Assembly: GCA_002441345.1 (NCBI GenBank)
Contig: DJVU01000032.1
Coordinates: forward strand, 1-13,408
DNA: 13,408 nucleotides
Source of the DNA: Bacteroidales bacterium UBA6248
Lineage (GTDB): Bacteria > Bacteroidota > Bacteroidia > Bacteroidales > Lentimicrobiaceae
Direction: 5' to 3'
Within the stretch, counting starts at the first letter, position 1; every line of letters starts with the position of its first letter. Below the pieces are notes generated by a model. The model did no database searches. It was given only the letters and a program-made list of their open reading frames with translations, and was not told the DNA's origin. Made by a program: the position numbers and the translations under genes. This document shows, piece by piece, positions 7,276 through 13,408 of this stretch.

Positions 7276-7566
7276 AAAAAAATAACAATCAGGCATTTAA
7301 TAATACCCGATAAATTAAAAATGAAAAACCGGCAGGATTTACGTTCCGGAGAATGTCCGCATCGGCGCGGGAATATTGGAACATCCTGAATCAACAGGGT
7401 AAAATTAAGCAAAAGCCCGGAGGGGGCAGCCGGTGTTAATAAGTTTTGACAACTCCTGCCGGCAATTTCTCTCATGTCTCCGGAGATAAAGACACCCTCC
7501 CTTTGCATCTTTTCTGCAGCATAGGAACAAACGACGTATCTTTGCGAAACAGTAATCCACGGCCCC
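7276..7566. other. Divergent intergenic region between dnaE and the GT51 gene
   Basis: This region must hold both promoters. Only the rightward one is recognisable (7513-7544). It contains small symmetric motifs: TGCCGGCA (7457-7464), TCTCCGGAGA (7477-7486), TCCGGAGA twice (7345-7352 and 7479-7486), and a 9-bp inverted pair CCGGCAGGA (7329-7337) and TCCTGCCGG (7454-7462). A GC-rich patch near 7416-7433 could fold, but matches no riboswitch I know. No credible small gene was found; ORFs across it are short and have random-looking sequence. Confidence 0.5.
7513..7544 (+). promoter_or_regulatory. Promoter of the GT51 gene
   Basis: TATCTTTG at 7537-7544 is a perfect TAnnTTTG -7 element. A weak -33 match (TCTG, 7513-7516, against TTTG) lies 20 bases upstream, within the normal 19-21 spacing. 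The ATG follows 22 bases after the -7 box, so the leader would be short. Confidence 0.6.
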
Positions 7567-9528
7567 ATGCTCACCGGACTTTCGCGCAGGCAATCGGTTC
7601 TGATCGCCCTTGCAGCAACTGCAGGCATCATTCTTCTGACCGGCTTTATGATACGCGACCAGCTGCTGATTCAGGTAATGCGCGATCGTGCAAAACACAT
7701 TGAGGAAAAAACAGGAGCCCTTATTTCCTGGTCGGATGCCGGATTCTCAGGAATCAGCACGGTAAACATCAAAAAACTGGCCATTCGGCCTCCGCTGGGC
7801 GATACGCTGCTGACTGCCGGGCATATTCAGATCGGAGTGAATCCATGGTCTTTGCTTACCCTGAACCTCCGATTCACTGACATTGAAGTAAACAACCCGC
7901 ACCTGAACTTTTTCAGGGAAGGAGACAACAGCAATTACCTTTTTTTGCTTAAAAGCCGTAATGACAGGACGGCAGGTAGTGACAGCACTGCAGGGCATTC
8001 CGGTTTCAGTGAGATAACGGACCGGATTTTCGGCCTTTTATTCCGCTCAATACCCGAAAACATACGCATCCGGGGCTTTACGGCTTCAGCAGACATCAAC
8101 CGGCATTTTGTGACAATCGGCGTCAGCCATCTGAACATTGAGGATCGCAGGTTTCAAACGAGCGTTTATGTGATGGAAGATACCGTAGCAAATGTCTGGC
8201 AACTGAGCGGAATAATTGATCCGAAGAACCGTAGTGCCGGAGTCTGCCTTGCTTCCCCGGGATTACGACCGGTAGAGATTCCGTACCTTGAGCACCGTAT
8301 AGGTCTGCGACTGGCATTCGACTCCCTGCGGATGGAATTTACCTACAACCCTTCGGTTTCAGGAATCGCGGGAATCAGCGGCAGCATCCGCACCTCGGAC
8401 TTTCGGATCAACCACGAAAAAATATCGGCCGATGACGTCCGTTTGCGAAAAGCAGGAGCCAATTTCAGGCTGAGACTGGGAAAAACGTATGCTGAAACAG
8501 ACAGTACGGCAAATCTGAGCTGGAACGAACAATCGTTTCATCTCTTTGCACGTTACGATAATTCGGAAAGCGAGAGAATACGCGTAAAAATCAATGAGCC
8601 GGCGCTGGATGCAGCGGTCTTCTTTGCTTCCCTGCCCGACGGACTTTTTACCAACCTTTCGGGAATAAGCGTCAGGGGGAATCTGGCTTTCCGGCTCAAT
8701 TTCGACCTGGACACCAGCGTTCCGGATTCCCTGGTTTTTGATGCGGCACTGACATCGGACGAATTTGGCATCGAACGATTCGGAGCAACGGATTTCAGGC
8801 GGATCGGAGATGAATTTGCATATACGGCCTATGAAAAAGGAGTGCCTGTCCGAACCTTTATGGTTGGTCCGGAAAACCCTGAATTCCGGCGCCTTGAACA
8901 GATCCCGGATTACCTTAAATTCGCCATCCTGACTTCGGAAGACGGAGCATTTTTTCATCACAACGGATTTATCCCCGATGCCATCCGCGAAAGCATCATC
9001 ACCAATATAAAAGAAAAGCGCTTTGCCCGCGGAGGAAGCACCATCAGCATGCAGCTGGTAAAAAATGTATTTCTGAACCGCAACAAGAACATCACGCGCA
9101 AGCTGGAGGAGATGCTTATTACCTGGCTGATTGAATCGCAGCGACTGCTTGGCAAGGAACGGATGCTTGAGATATATCTCAATGTAATAGAAACCGGGCC
9201 CATGGTCTATGGCGTAAACGAAGCTGCCCGCTTTTACTTCGCCAAAGACGTTTCAAAGCTGACGCTGGCAGAATCCATTTATCTGGCAAGCATAATTCCG
9301 CGTCCGAAGGCATTCAGGTATTCCTTCGATCAGAACGGAGAACTGCGAGAGCATCTGAAAGCTTATTACGAACTGGTGTCCTCCAAAATGCTTAAAAAGG
9401 AATGGATCACGCAGGAAGAATACGACCGCCTGGTTCCGGCTATTGATCTTAAAGGCCCCGCCCGTGAGTTGGTGGTGGTAACGGACACGATCCCGGCAGG
9501 AGAAATGGAGGAACCGGAGGAGTTTTGA
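7567..9528 (+). CDS. AsmA-like region fused to a GT51 peptidoglycan glycosyltransferase
   Basis: A 653-residue inner-membrane protein. Residues 10-29 form one hydrophobic helix after a short Arg-containing N-terminus, so the rest should lie in the periplasm. Residues about 40-420 resemble AsmA/DUF748-type proteins in their N-terminal pattern: ISWSDAGFSGISTVNIKKLAIRP (53-75), a DTLLTAG-type motif (79-85) and PHLNFFREGDNSNYLFLL. Residues about 430-620 are a GT51 module that polymerises lipid II. Conserved motifs are SEDGAFFHHNGF (457-468; catalytic Glu458), GGSTISMQLVKN (489-500), RKLEEM (511-516; Glu515 expected as second catalytic Glu), and KERMLEIYLNVIE (530-542) with YGVNEAARFYFAK (548-560). 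The protein ends about 28 residues later, so it has no transpeptidase domain. It would act as a glycan polymerase only, or as a scaffold. It appears monocistronic, and downstream DNA is repeat-rich. The GT51 call is secure; the AsmA-like call is from pattern likeness. Confidence 0.9.
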   Translation: MLTGLSRRQSVLIALAATAGIILLTGFMIRDQLLIQVMRDRAKHIEEKTGALISWSDAGFSGISTVNIKKLAIRPPLGDTLLTAGHIQIGVNPWSLLTLNLRFTDIEVNNPHLNFFREGDNSNYLFLLKSRNDRTAGSDSTAGHSGFSEITDRIFGLLFRSIPENIRIRGFTASADINRHFVTIGVSHLNIEDRRFQTSVYVMEDTVANVWQLSGIIDPKNRSAGVCLASPGLRPVEIPYLEHRIGLRLAFDSLRMEFTYNPSVSGIAGISGSIRTSDFRINHEKISADDVRLRKAGANFRLRLGKTYAETDSTANLSWNEQSFHLFARYDNSESERIRVKINEPALDAAVFFASLPDGLFTNLSGISVRGNLAFRLNFDLDTSVPDSLVFDAALTSDEFGIERFGATDFRRIGDEFAYTAYEKGVPVRTFMVGPENPEFRRLEQIPDYLKFAILTSEDGAFFHHNGFIPDAIRESIITNIKEKRFARGGSTISMQLVKNVFLNRNKNITRKLEEMLITWLIESQRLLGKERMLEIYLNVIETGPMVYGVNEAARFYFAKDVSKLTLAESIYLASIIPRPKAFRYSFDQNGELREHLKAYYELVSSKMLKKEWITQEEYDRLVPAIDLKGPARELVVVTDTIPAGEMEEPEEF

Positions 9529-9530
9529 TC

Positions 9531-9601
9531 GCGGATTTCGGATTTTGGATTGCGGATTGTGGATTGTGGTCCCGATGGCCATCGGGAGCGGATGGCGGAT
9601 T
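9531..9601 (+). repeat. 7-bp tandem repeat (consensus GCGGATT) interrupted by a palindrome
   Basis: Five contiguous heptads run from 9531 to 9565: GCGGATT, TCGGATT, TTGGATT, GCGGATT, GTGGATT. A partial unit GTGG follows. After the 18-bp palindrome two more units, GCGGATG and GCGGATT, occupy 9588-9601. The GGAT core is invariant in all seven units. The array begins right after the GT51 stop codon. Confidence 0.85.
9570..9587. repeat. 18-bp perfect palindrome
   Basis: TCCCGATGGCCATCGGGA equals its own reverse complement. It sits inside the heptad array and lacks a T-run, so it is not a normal intrinsic terminator. From memory, related palindromes with a CCCGAT...ATCGGG frame are common between genes in Bacteroidota, which suggests a dispersed repeat unit; this cannot be checked here. 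Confidence 0.75.
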
Positions 9602-9680
9602 GACAAGTCCATTCCTGAGGAGGGAAATCCATAGTTAAGGAATTTTTAGTTTTTCTAATTACCCACTTCTTACTTCCTGA

Positions 9681-9700
9681 CTCAACCTCAACCTCAACCT
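9681..9700 (+). repeat. CTCAAC hexanucleotide tandem repeat
   Basis: Three exact CTCAAC units in a row (9681-9698) plus a partial CT. The following TAGCCTC looks like a decayed continuation. It is non-coding and lies upstream of the rpsP promoter. Confidence 0.8.
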
Positions 9701-9711
9701 TAGCCTCGGTT

Positions 9712-9754
9712 GCTGAGCGACGGTGGTCGAGCGAAGCCGAGACCAGCCGAAGCA
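9712..9754. repeat. REP-like hairpin element
   Basis: CGGTGGTC (9721-9728) can pair with GACCAGCCG (9741-9749) with one bulged G. The loop contains GCGAAGC, which itself folds into a very stable mini-hairpin. The wording GAGCGA...GGTCGAGCGAAGCCGAGACC resembles, from memory, palindromic repeats scattered between genes in Bacteroidota. Only one copy is in this window. Confidence 0.55.
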
Positions 9755-9795
9755 CAACCTCATCTTTGAAAATTAAAAAGAAATCCTTCCAACTC

Positions 9796-9826
9796 TTTGA
9801 TATGTCCGAAATTATCCGTTATTTTG
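9796..9826 (+). promoter_or_regulatory. Promoter of rpsP-rimM
   Basis: TTTG at 9796-9799 (-33) and TTATTTTG at 9819-9826 (-7, one mismatch to TAnnTTTG) are separated by 19 bases, which is the Bacteroidota spacing. Transcription would start near 9833, giving a 5' leader of about 40 bases rich in A and T. Confidence 0.6.
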
Positions 9827-9873
9827 CACCCCTGTTTCAAAAATCACAGTTTTAACTACTTAATTTTAGATTT

Positions 9874-10440
9874 ATGCCAACAAAAATGAGATTACAACGT
9901 CATGGTAAGAAGGGCAGGCCTTTTTATCACATTGTAATTGCGGACGGTCGTGCACCCCGGGATGGAAGATTCATCGAAAAGATTGGCACGTATAACCCAG
10001 TTGCGAAACCTGCCGAGATTGATCTCAATTTCGAAAAAGCTTACGACTGGTTTGTTAAAGGAGCTGACCCCACCCCTACCGTTAAGGCCATCCTGAGCGA
10101 AAAGGGCGTTCTGCTCTACAACCACCTGATGAAAGGCGTTGCAAAAGGCGCATTTACCAAAGAAGTTGCCGAAGTTCGTTTCAACGAATGGAAAGAATCC
10201 AAGGAAAACAAGACCAGCAGTGCCGTTAAAGCCATTGAGCTGAGCGAAAAAGAAGCTGCCAAAAAGCGTCTGGAAGCCGAAGCTAAGGTAAACGAAGCCC
10301 GTGCTGAAGCCATTGCTAAGAAACGCATGCAGGAAGCTCAGGCTGCTGCCGGCGAAACCGCTGAAGCCGCTGCTGAACTCGCTGAAGAAGCTACAGAAGA
10401 ACCTGCAGCAGAAGCTGCCGAAGAAACCGCCGCCGAGTAA
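9874..10440 (+). CDS. rpsP: 30S ribosomal protein bS16, with long C-terminal extension
   Basis: A 188-residue small-subunit ribosomal protein. The N-terminal bS16 domain, about residues 1-90, has the canonical opening MPTKMRLQRHGKKGRPFYHI, then VIADGRAPRDGRFIEKIGTYNP and a PTPTVKAIL segment. The domain alone is usually about 80-90 residues. Here some 100 more follow: a charged helical stretch (about 95-160, rich in Lys, Glu and Ala) and an acidic Ala/Glu tail (about 160-188) likely to form a long helix or stay disordered. From memory, extended bS16 proteins occur in Bacteroidota. The gene has its own promoter, no Shine-Dalgarno and an AT-rich leader. It is followed after 20 bases by rimM, forming the usual ribosome-assembly pair. 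Confidence 0.97.
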   Translation: MPTKMRLQRHGKKGRPFYHIVIADGRAPRDGRFIEKIGTYNPVAKPAEIDLNFEKAYDWFVKGADPTPTVKAILSEKGVLLYNHLMKGVAKGAFTKEVAEVRFNEWKESKENKTSSAVKAIELSEKEAAKKRLEAEAKVNEARAEAIAKKRMQEAQAAAGETAEAAAELAEEATEEPAAEAAEETAAE

Positions 10441-10460
10441 TTCCGGCCATTTCCGAGTCT

Positions 10461-10982
10461 ATGGAAGGGTATTTCTATCTGGGCAAAATCCTCAAACTTT
10501 TTGCTTCCAAAGGAGCCCTTCTGGTCAATCTTGATGCAGACAACCCGGAAGACTACATAAATCTGGAATCAGTTTTCGTTCGAATGAATGAACAACTGAT
10601 TCCATTTTTTATTACCGATATCCAGCTGCGTCACAACAACAATGCGGTATTCACCTTTATGGATATCGACTCGCCTGAACAAGCAGGCATACTTACCGGT
10701 TGCGAAATGTATCTGCCTGTGGAAATGCTGCCTCCCCTCACAGGTAACCGGTTTTACTACCATGAAATCAAAGGGTGGCGTGTCGTTGATGAAGCATTCG
10801 GCGACACCGGCATTGTAGAAGAGGTGCTTGAATACCCCCATCAGGCCATACTGCGCATCATGCGTGGTGAAAAAGAAATCCTCGTTCCTGTCAGCGACGA
10901 AATCATAACCGGCGTCGACCGCGAAAACCGCACCCTTAGCATCCGCGCCCCGGAAGGACTGATAGAGATGTACCTGGAATAA
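10461..10982 (+). CDS. rimM: Ribosome maturation factor RimM
   Basis: A 173-residue cytoplasmic 30S assembly factor that binds the small-subunit head and helps 16S rRNA processing. The N-terminal RimM barrel (about 1-88) opens with YLGKILKLFASKGALLV, matching the family's GKI-x-x-x-x-G-x-x-G pattern, though the second half is rather diverged. The C-terminal PRC-barrel (about 96-173) shows GNRFYYHEIKGWRVVDE, GDTGIVEEVLEY, KEILVPVSDEII and the family's ending PEGLIEMY. The ATG at 10461 fits the normal N-terminus. It lies 20 bases after rpsP and is almost certainly cotranscribed with it. The trmD and rplS genes that follow rimM in many bacteria are absent here. Confidence 0.94.
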   Translation: MEGYFYLGKILKLFASKGALLVNLDADNPEDYINLESVFVRMNEQLIPFFITDIQLRHNNNAVFTFMDIDSPEQAGILTGCEMYLPVEMLPPLTGNRFYYHEIKGWRVVDEAFGDTGIVEEVLEYPHQAILRIMRGEKEILVPVSDEIITGVDRENRTLSIRAPEGLIEMYLE

Positions 10983-11291
10983 ATCCGGATAAAAGTCAGC
11001 ATTCCCTACCCTTATAACCGGTTCGTAATCCCATCTATACTTTCAGCAATCGTATTTCCCGTTTGCCACAAGCTCTGATCGTTTTTCAGGCTCAATAGTG
11101 TATTACAGGCAGAACCATAACTAACTAATTATCATACTTTTACCAATGTAAATCAGCACGATTCGCATCAGTAAAAGCTACTGAATCTGTATTTCATCCC
11201 GCATTGGTTCTGATATCACAATTAAATATTGTTTTTATTTCAATATCTTTGATAGAGCAAATTAGAATCAATACGTTTATTCAAATCCGCT
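10983..11291. other. Non-coding region between rimM and the secreted repeat protein
   Basis: Some 309 bases, clearly more AT-rich than the flanking genes from about 11100 on. I see a short palindrome AACCGGTT (11017-11024), no convincing terminator for rimM, and the -7 element at 11244-11251. No gene is supported. Confidence 0.6.
11244..11251 (+). promoter_or_regulatory. Bacteroidota -7 promoter element of the secreted protein gene
   Basis: TATCTTTG, a perfect TAnnTTTG match, lies 40 bases before the ATG at 11292. No clear TTTG is found 19-21 bases upstream. The same octamer precedes trxA and the GT51 gene. Confidence 0.6.
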
Positions 11292-13408
11292 ATGAAGAAA
11301 ATACAATTAATTCTGATCAGCCTTATCATACTCTATATCCCGGCTATCGCACAAATACCCTGGTCGCGCGTCTCTCCGGTCCCCCAGGAAAACACCATCA
11401 ACGACATTGCACAGATTCCGGGTTCCGGCAGTTTGATGGCTGTGGGAGCCGGCGCTACCGTAATGCGTTCAGACAATGGCGGAATCAGCTGGACGATAAT
11501 GCTTAATCCCGCCGGAATGAACAATTTTTACACCGGTAAGGGCATACGCTTTATTGATGAAACTACCGGATTTATAAACGGTGGCAGGGAAACCATATTA
11601 AAAACCACCGATGCGGGAGACACCTGGTCTGTTAAATACCATGGAAATACCTTGTATGAAACACAATACATCAACCATCTTCAGTTTATTAATGACTCCG
11701 TCGGATTTGCATGCGGTGAAAACGGACTGCTTTTAAAAAGCGACGATAAGGGCGAAACATGGATTCCCATTGAAAGCGGCACAACGGCTGGGCTCAAAAA
11801 AATCATTTTTCCCGACAGTTTAAACGGCTTCATTTATTCCGGAACCAATGGATTGAAAACTTGTGACGCAGGCAGCACATGGACCTGGGACACCATCTTC
11901 CTGGGCCTACCGGCAGGCTGGATTGATGACTGCATATTTACAAATGATTCCGCCGGCTTTGTATTCGTAATCACCGATCAGTCAAACTACGATAGTTATA
12001 TTTATAAAACTTTGGATGCCGGCAATACCTGGTCACCGGTATACACCGATCCAGGCAGCGCATATACGGGGAAATTCGCATTCTTCAACGAACAGCAGGG
12101 TATGATCGCCTGCGCAACCTGGAATTACCAGACAAAAATACTGCTGACCAGTGACGCCGGTGAAACATGGAATGAAATCGCTCAGCCCTGGCTCCCGTGG
12201 AATTCAACCAATGCATTTACATACACCGGAACAACCTCCGCAATTGCTGCAGGTAATAATGGCATGATCTATCACTCATCGAACGGAGGGCAAAGCTGGG
12301 AAGAAGGATACGAACGGATTTTTACAGGAGCAATCTACAAGGTACAGTTTACGGATCCCCTTACGGGATTTGTTCTTGGCGACACAGGAAGCGGCGGGGT
12401 GGCAAGCATCAGCCTTTTAAAAACAAGCGATGGGGGCAAGACCTGGACAGATATCTTCCAAAACAGCTGGTCAGCAACCCTGGATTTCCACTTTATCAGC
12501 AATTCAACGGGCTATCTCTTTACAGAGCAGTTCAGCGATACGCTTTCTGTCTATAAAACCATCGATGGGGGCGAGACCTGGACCATTTGTCCGGGCAGCC
12601 TCAGCTTTTCCATTTATCAAAAAGATATTATATTCTATGATGAAGAAACAGGGATCCTAACCGGAGATTTTGAGGTATATAAAACTACGGATGGCGGGCA
12701 GAACTGGACAAACATTGCTCCGGAAAACGGAATATTCAACAAAATAGCACTCCGGTCAGCAGAAGAAATTATGATCACCGGGTCATACAACAATCAGGCA
12801 GCACTTTTCCAGTCCGATGACGGCGGAAACAACTGGTCCATCCATATCATTGATGATTCTTATATTGCCGGCGGGATTGCCTTACCGGGCAATGAAACCA
12901 TAGTGGTAACCTGCGGAACCAAAATCATGAATTCGGATGACAATGGCAATAGCTGGTCGCAAGCTGCGACCGGAGCCGTGTCCATCGAATATAAAGCCCT
13001 GTTCTTCCCCTCTTCACTTACCGGGTATGCCATTGGTGAAGGCCCGTTCAGCACCGTGGAAAAAACCACCGATGGCGGCAACACCTGGTTTCCTTTAAAC
13101 ACAAATACCTCATCCGCCCTGAATGCCGCCTGGTTTTTCGACGATGACAACGGATTTGTCTTCGGAGAAAGGGGGCTGATGATAGAAACCTCAATCGGAG
13201 GGGTGACGGCTGCAAACATAGAGTTAACCGATGAAAAATCAGCCTTGTTTACCATCTCCCCCAACCCGGTTTCCGGTGGTTTCTTCCTCCGTGCAAAGCC
13301 GGGAAATATCTTTCAGGGTACTGCAACACTCTCCGTTACCAGTCTGACCGGTAGCCTTATCCGGGAGCAAATCATCCGTGATCCGGGCCAGCCTGAATAT
13401 GTTTCAAC
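11292..13408 (+). CDS. Secreted Asp-box repeat protein with type IX sorting domain (3' end outside the window)
   Basis: The frame is open from the ATG at 11292 to the window edge, 705 codons. Residues 1-20 are a Sec signal peptide (MKKIQLILIS then a hydrophobic core) with likely cleavage after AIA. Thirteen Asp-box motifs of the S/T-x-D-x-G-x-x-W type follow about every 45 residues, starting at residues 60, 105, 150, 190, 240, 286, 329, 378, 423, 465, 508, 548 and 592. Between them are F-x-D-x-x-x-GF strands, the pattern of sialidase/Ycf48-like beta-propellers. Catalytic sialidase residues were not recognised, so an enzymatic role is not supported. From about residue 653 (FTISPNPVSGGFF) begins a type A type IX C-terminal sorting domain, so the protein should cross the outer membrane and be released or anchored at the surface. 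The missing part is probably only the last few dozen residues. Confidence 0.92.
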   Translation, partial: MKKIQLILISLIILYIPAIAQIPWSRVSPVPQENTINDIAQIPGSGSLMAVGAGATVMRSDNGGISWTIMLNPAGMNNFYTGKGIRFIDETTGFINGGRETILKTTDAGDTWSVKYHGNTLYETQYINHLQFINDSVGFACGENGLLLKSDDKGETWIPIESGTTAGLKKIIFPDSLNGFIYSGTNGLKTCDAGSTWTWDTIFLGLPAGWIDDCIFTNDSAGFVFVITDQSNYDSYIYKTLDAGNTWSPVYTDPGSAYTGKFAFFNEQQGMIACATWNYQTKILLTSDAGETWNEIAQPWLPWNSTNAFTYTGTTSAIAAGNNGMIYHSSNGGQSWEEGYERIFTGAIYKVQFTDPLTGFVLGDTGSGGVASISLLKTSDGGKTWTDIFQNSWSATLDFHFISNSTGYLFTEQFSDTLSVYKTIDGGETWTICPGSLSFSIYQKDIIFYDEETGILTGDFEVYKTTDGGQNWTNIAPENGIFNKIALRSAEEIMITGSYNNQAALFQSDDGGNNWSIHIIDDSYIAGGIALPGNETIVVTCGTKIMNSDDNGNSWSQAATGAVSIEYKALFFPSSLTGYAIGEGPFSTVEKTTDGGNTWFPLNTNTSSALNAAWFFDDDNGFVFGERGLMIETSIGGVTAANIELTDEKSALFTISPNPVSGGFFLRAKPGNIFQGTATLSVTSLTGSLIREQIIRDPGQPEYVS

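Larger units (their letters stand above)
9529..9873. other. Repeat-rich intergenic region between the GT51 gene and rpsP
   Basis: About 345 bases without a gene. In order it holds a heptad tandem repeat beginning three bases after the stop codon, an 18-bp perfect palindrome inside that array, an AT-rich stretch (about 9630-9660), a CTCAAC tandem repeat, a REP-like hairpin element, and the rpsP promoter and leader. ORFs across it on either strand are artefacts of the repeats. Confidence 0.8.

Noticed and set aside
7276..7296. Upstream start for dnaE adding seven residues
   Set aside because: MPDCYFF is not part of known DnaE N-termini; MSQFTHLHVHS at 7275 matches the family.
7416..7440. A GC-rich foldable patch upstream of dnaE as riboswitch or attenuator
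   Set aside because: Only a 4-bp stem and four T are present, and it matches no riboswitch consensus I know.
8359..8961. A 200-codon open frame on the minus strand
   Set aside because: It is antisense to the AsmA-GT51 gene, and its translation is rich in Cys, Arg and Ser in a random-looking order.
9570..9587. The 18-bp palindrome as a terminator of the GT51 gene
   Set aside because: No T-run follows on either strand; the next bases are GC-rich heptad units.
9366..9755. Minus-strand frames across the repeat region downstream of the GT51 gene
   Set aside because: Their translations (runs such as IRNPKSEIRDQN) come from the heptad repeat and do not look like a protein.
11204..11506. A 100-codon plus-strand frame overlapping the start of the secreted protein
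   Set aside because: The overlapping frame from 11292 has a signal peptide, regular Asp boxes and a sorting domain, and stays open for 705 codons.
12430..12660. A 76-codon plus-strand frame starting MGARPG
   Set aside because: It is an out-of-frame reading of the Asp-box repeats; the repeated MGARPG reflects repeated DNA coding for DGG-x-TW.

Overview
The window looks like a chromosomal housekeeping segment from a member of the Bacteroidota, probably Bacteroidales-like. Four things point there. The last gene encodes a secreted protein with a type IX secretion (Por) C-terminal sorting domain. Several start regions carry the Bacteroidota -7 promoter element TAnnTTTG, and TATCTTTG occurs three times. 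Start codons lack Shine-Dalgarno sequences. Ribosomal protein bS16 has a long Ala/Glu-rich tail. All assignments come from reading the translated sequence and remembered family motifs; no database search was possible.

Layout, left to right. The 3' part of rny (RNase Y, + strand) ends at 587 and is followed by a strong intrinsic terminator. About 220 bases of non-coding DNA with a possible degenerate repeat follow, then a doubtful 56-codon ORF that meets a DUF493 gene (- strand) stop to stop. The DUF493 gene and a purine nucleoside phosphorylase gene (+ strand) diverge from a short region centred on a perfect 17-bp palindrome. The phosphorylase gene converges with a minus-strand block read as dnaE (DNA polymerase III alpha), trxA (thioredoxin) and a DUF58 gene, with a clear terminator between trxA and the DUF58 gene.

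Divergent from dnaE is a 653-residue inner-membrane-anchored protein that joins an AsmA-like periplasmic region to a GT51 peptidoglycan glycosyltransferase module and has no transpeptidase. Its 3' flank is a 345-base repeat-rich spacer. This holds a 7-bp tandem repeat interrupted by a perfect 18-bp palindrome, a CTCAAC repeat and a REP-like hairpin element. Then come rpsP-rimM (30S protein bS16 and its assembly factor, one operon), a 309-base non-coding stretch, and a large exported Asp-box repeat protein with a type IX sorting signal that runs off the right edge.

The genes do not form one pathway. They are mostly independent core functions: RNA decay, purine salvage, replication, redox, cell wall and ribosome assembly. 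I see no phage, IS, CRISPR, tRNA or rRNA, and no convincing new multi-gene system. The most interesting single items are the AsmA-GT51 fusion, an Asn-to-Asp change at the purine-specificity position of the phosphorylase, an apparently complete PHP metal site in DnaE, and the composite repeat behind the GT51 gene.
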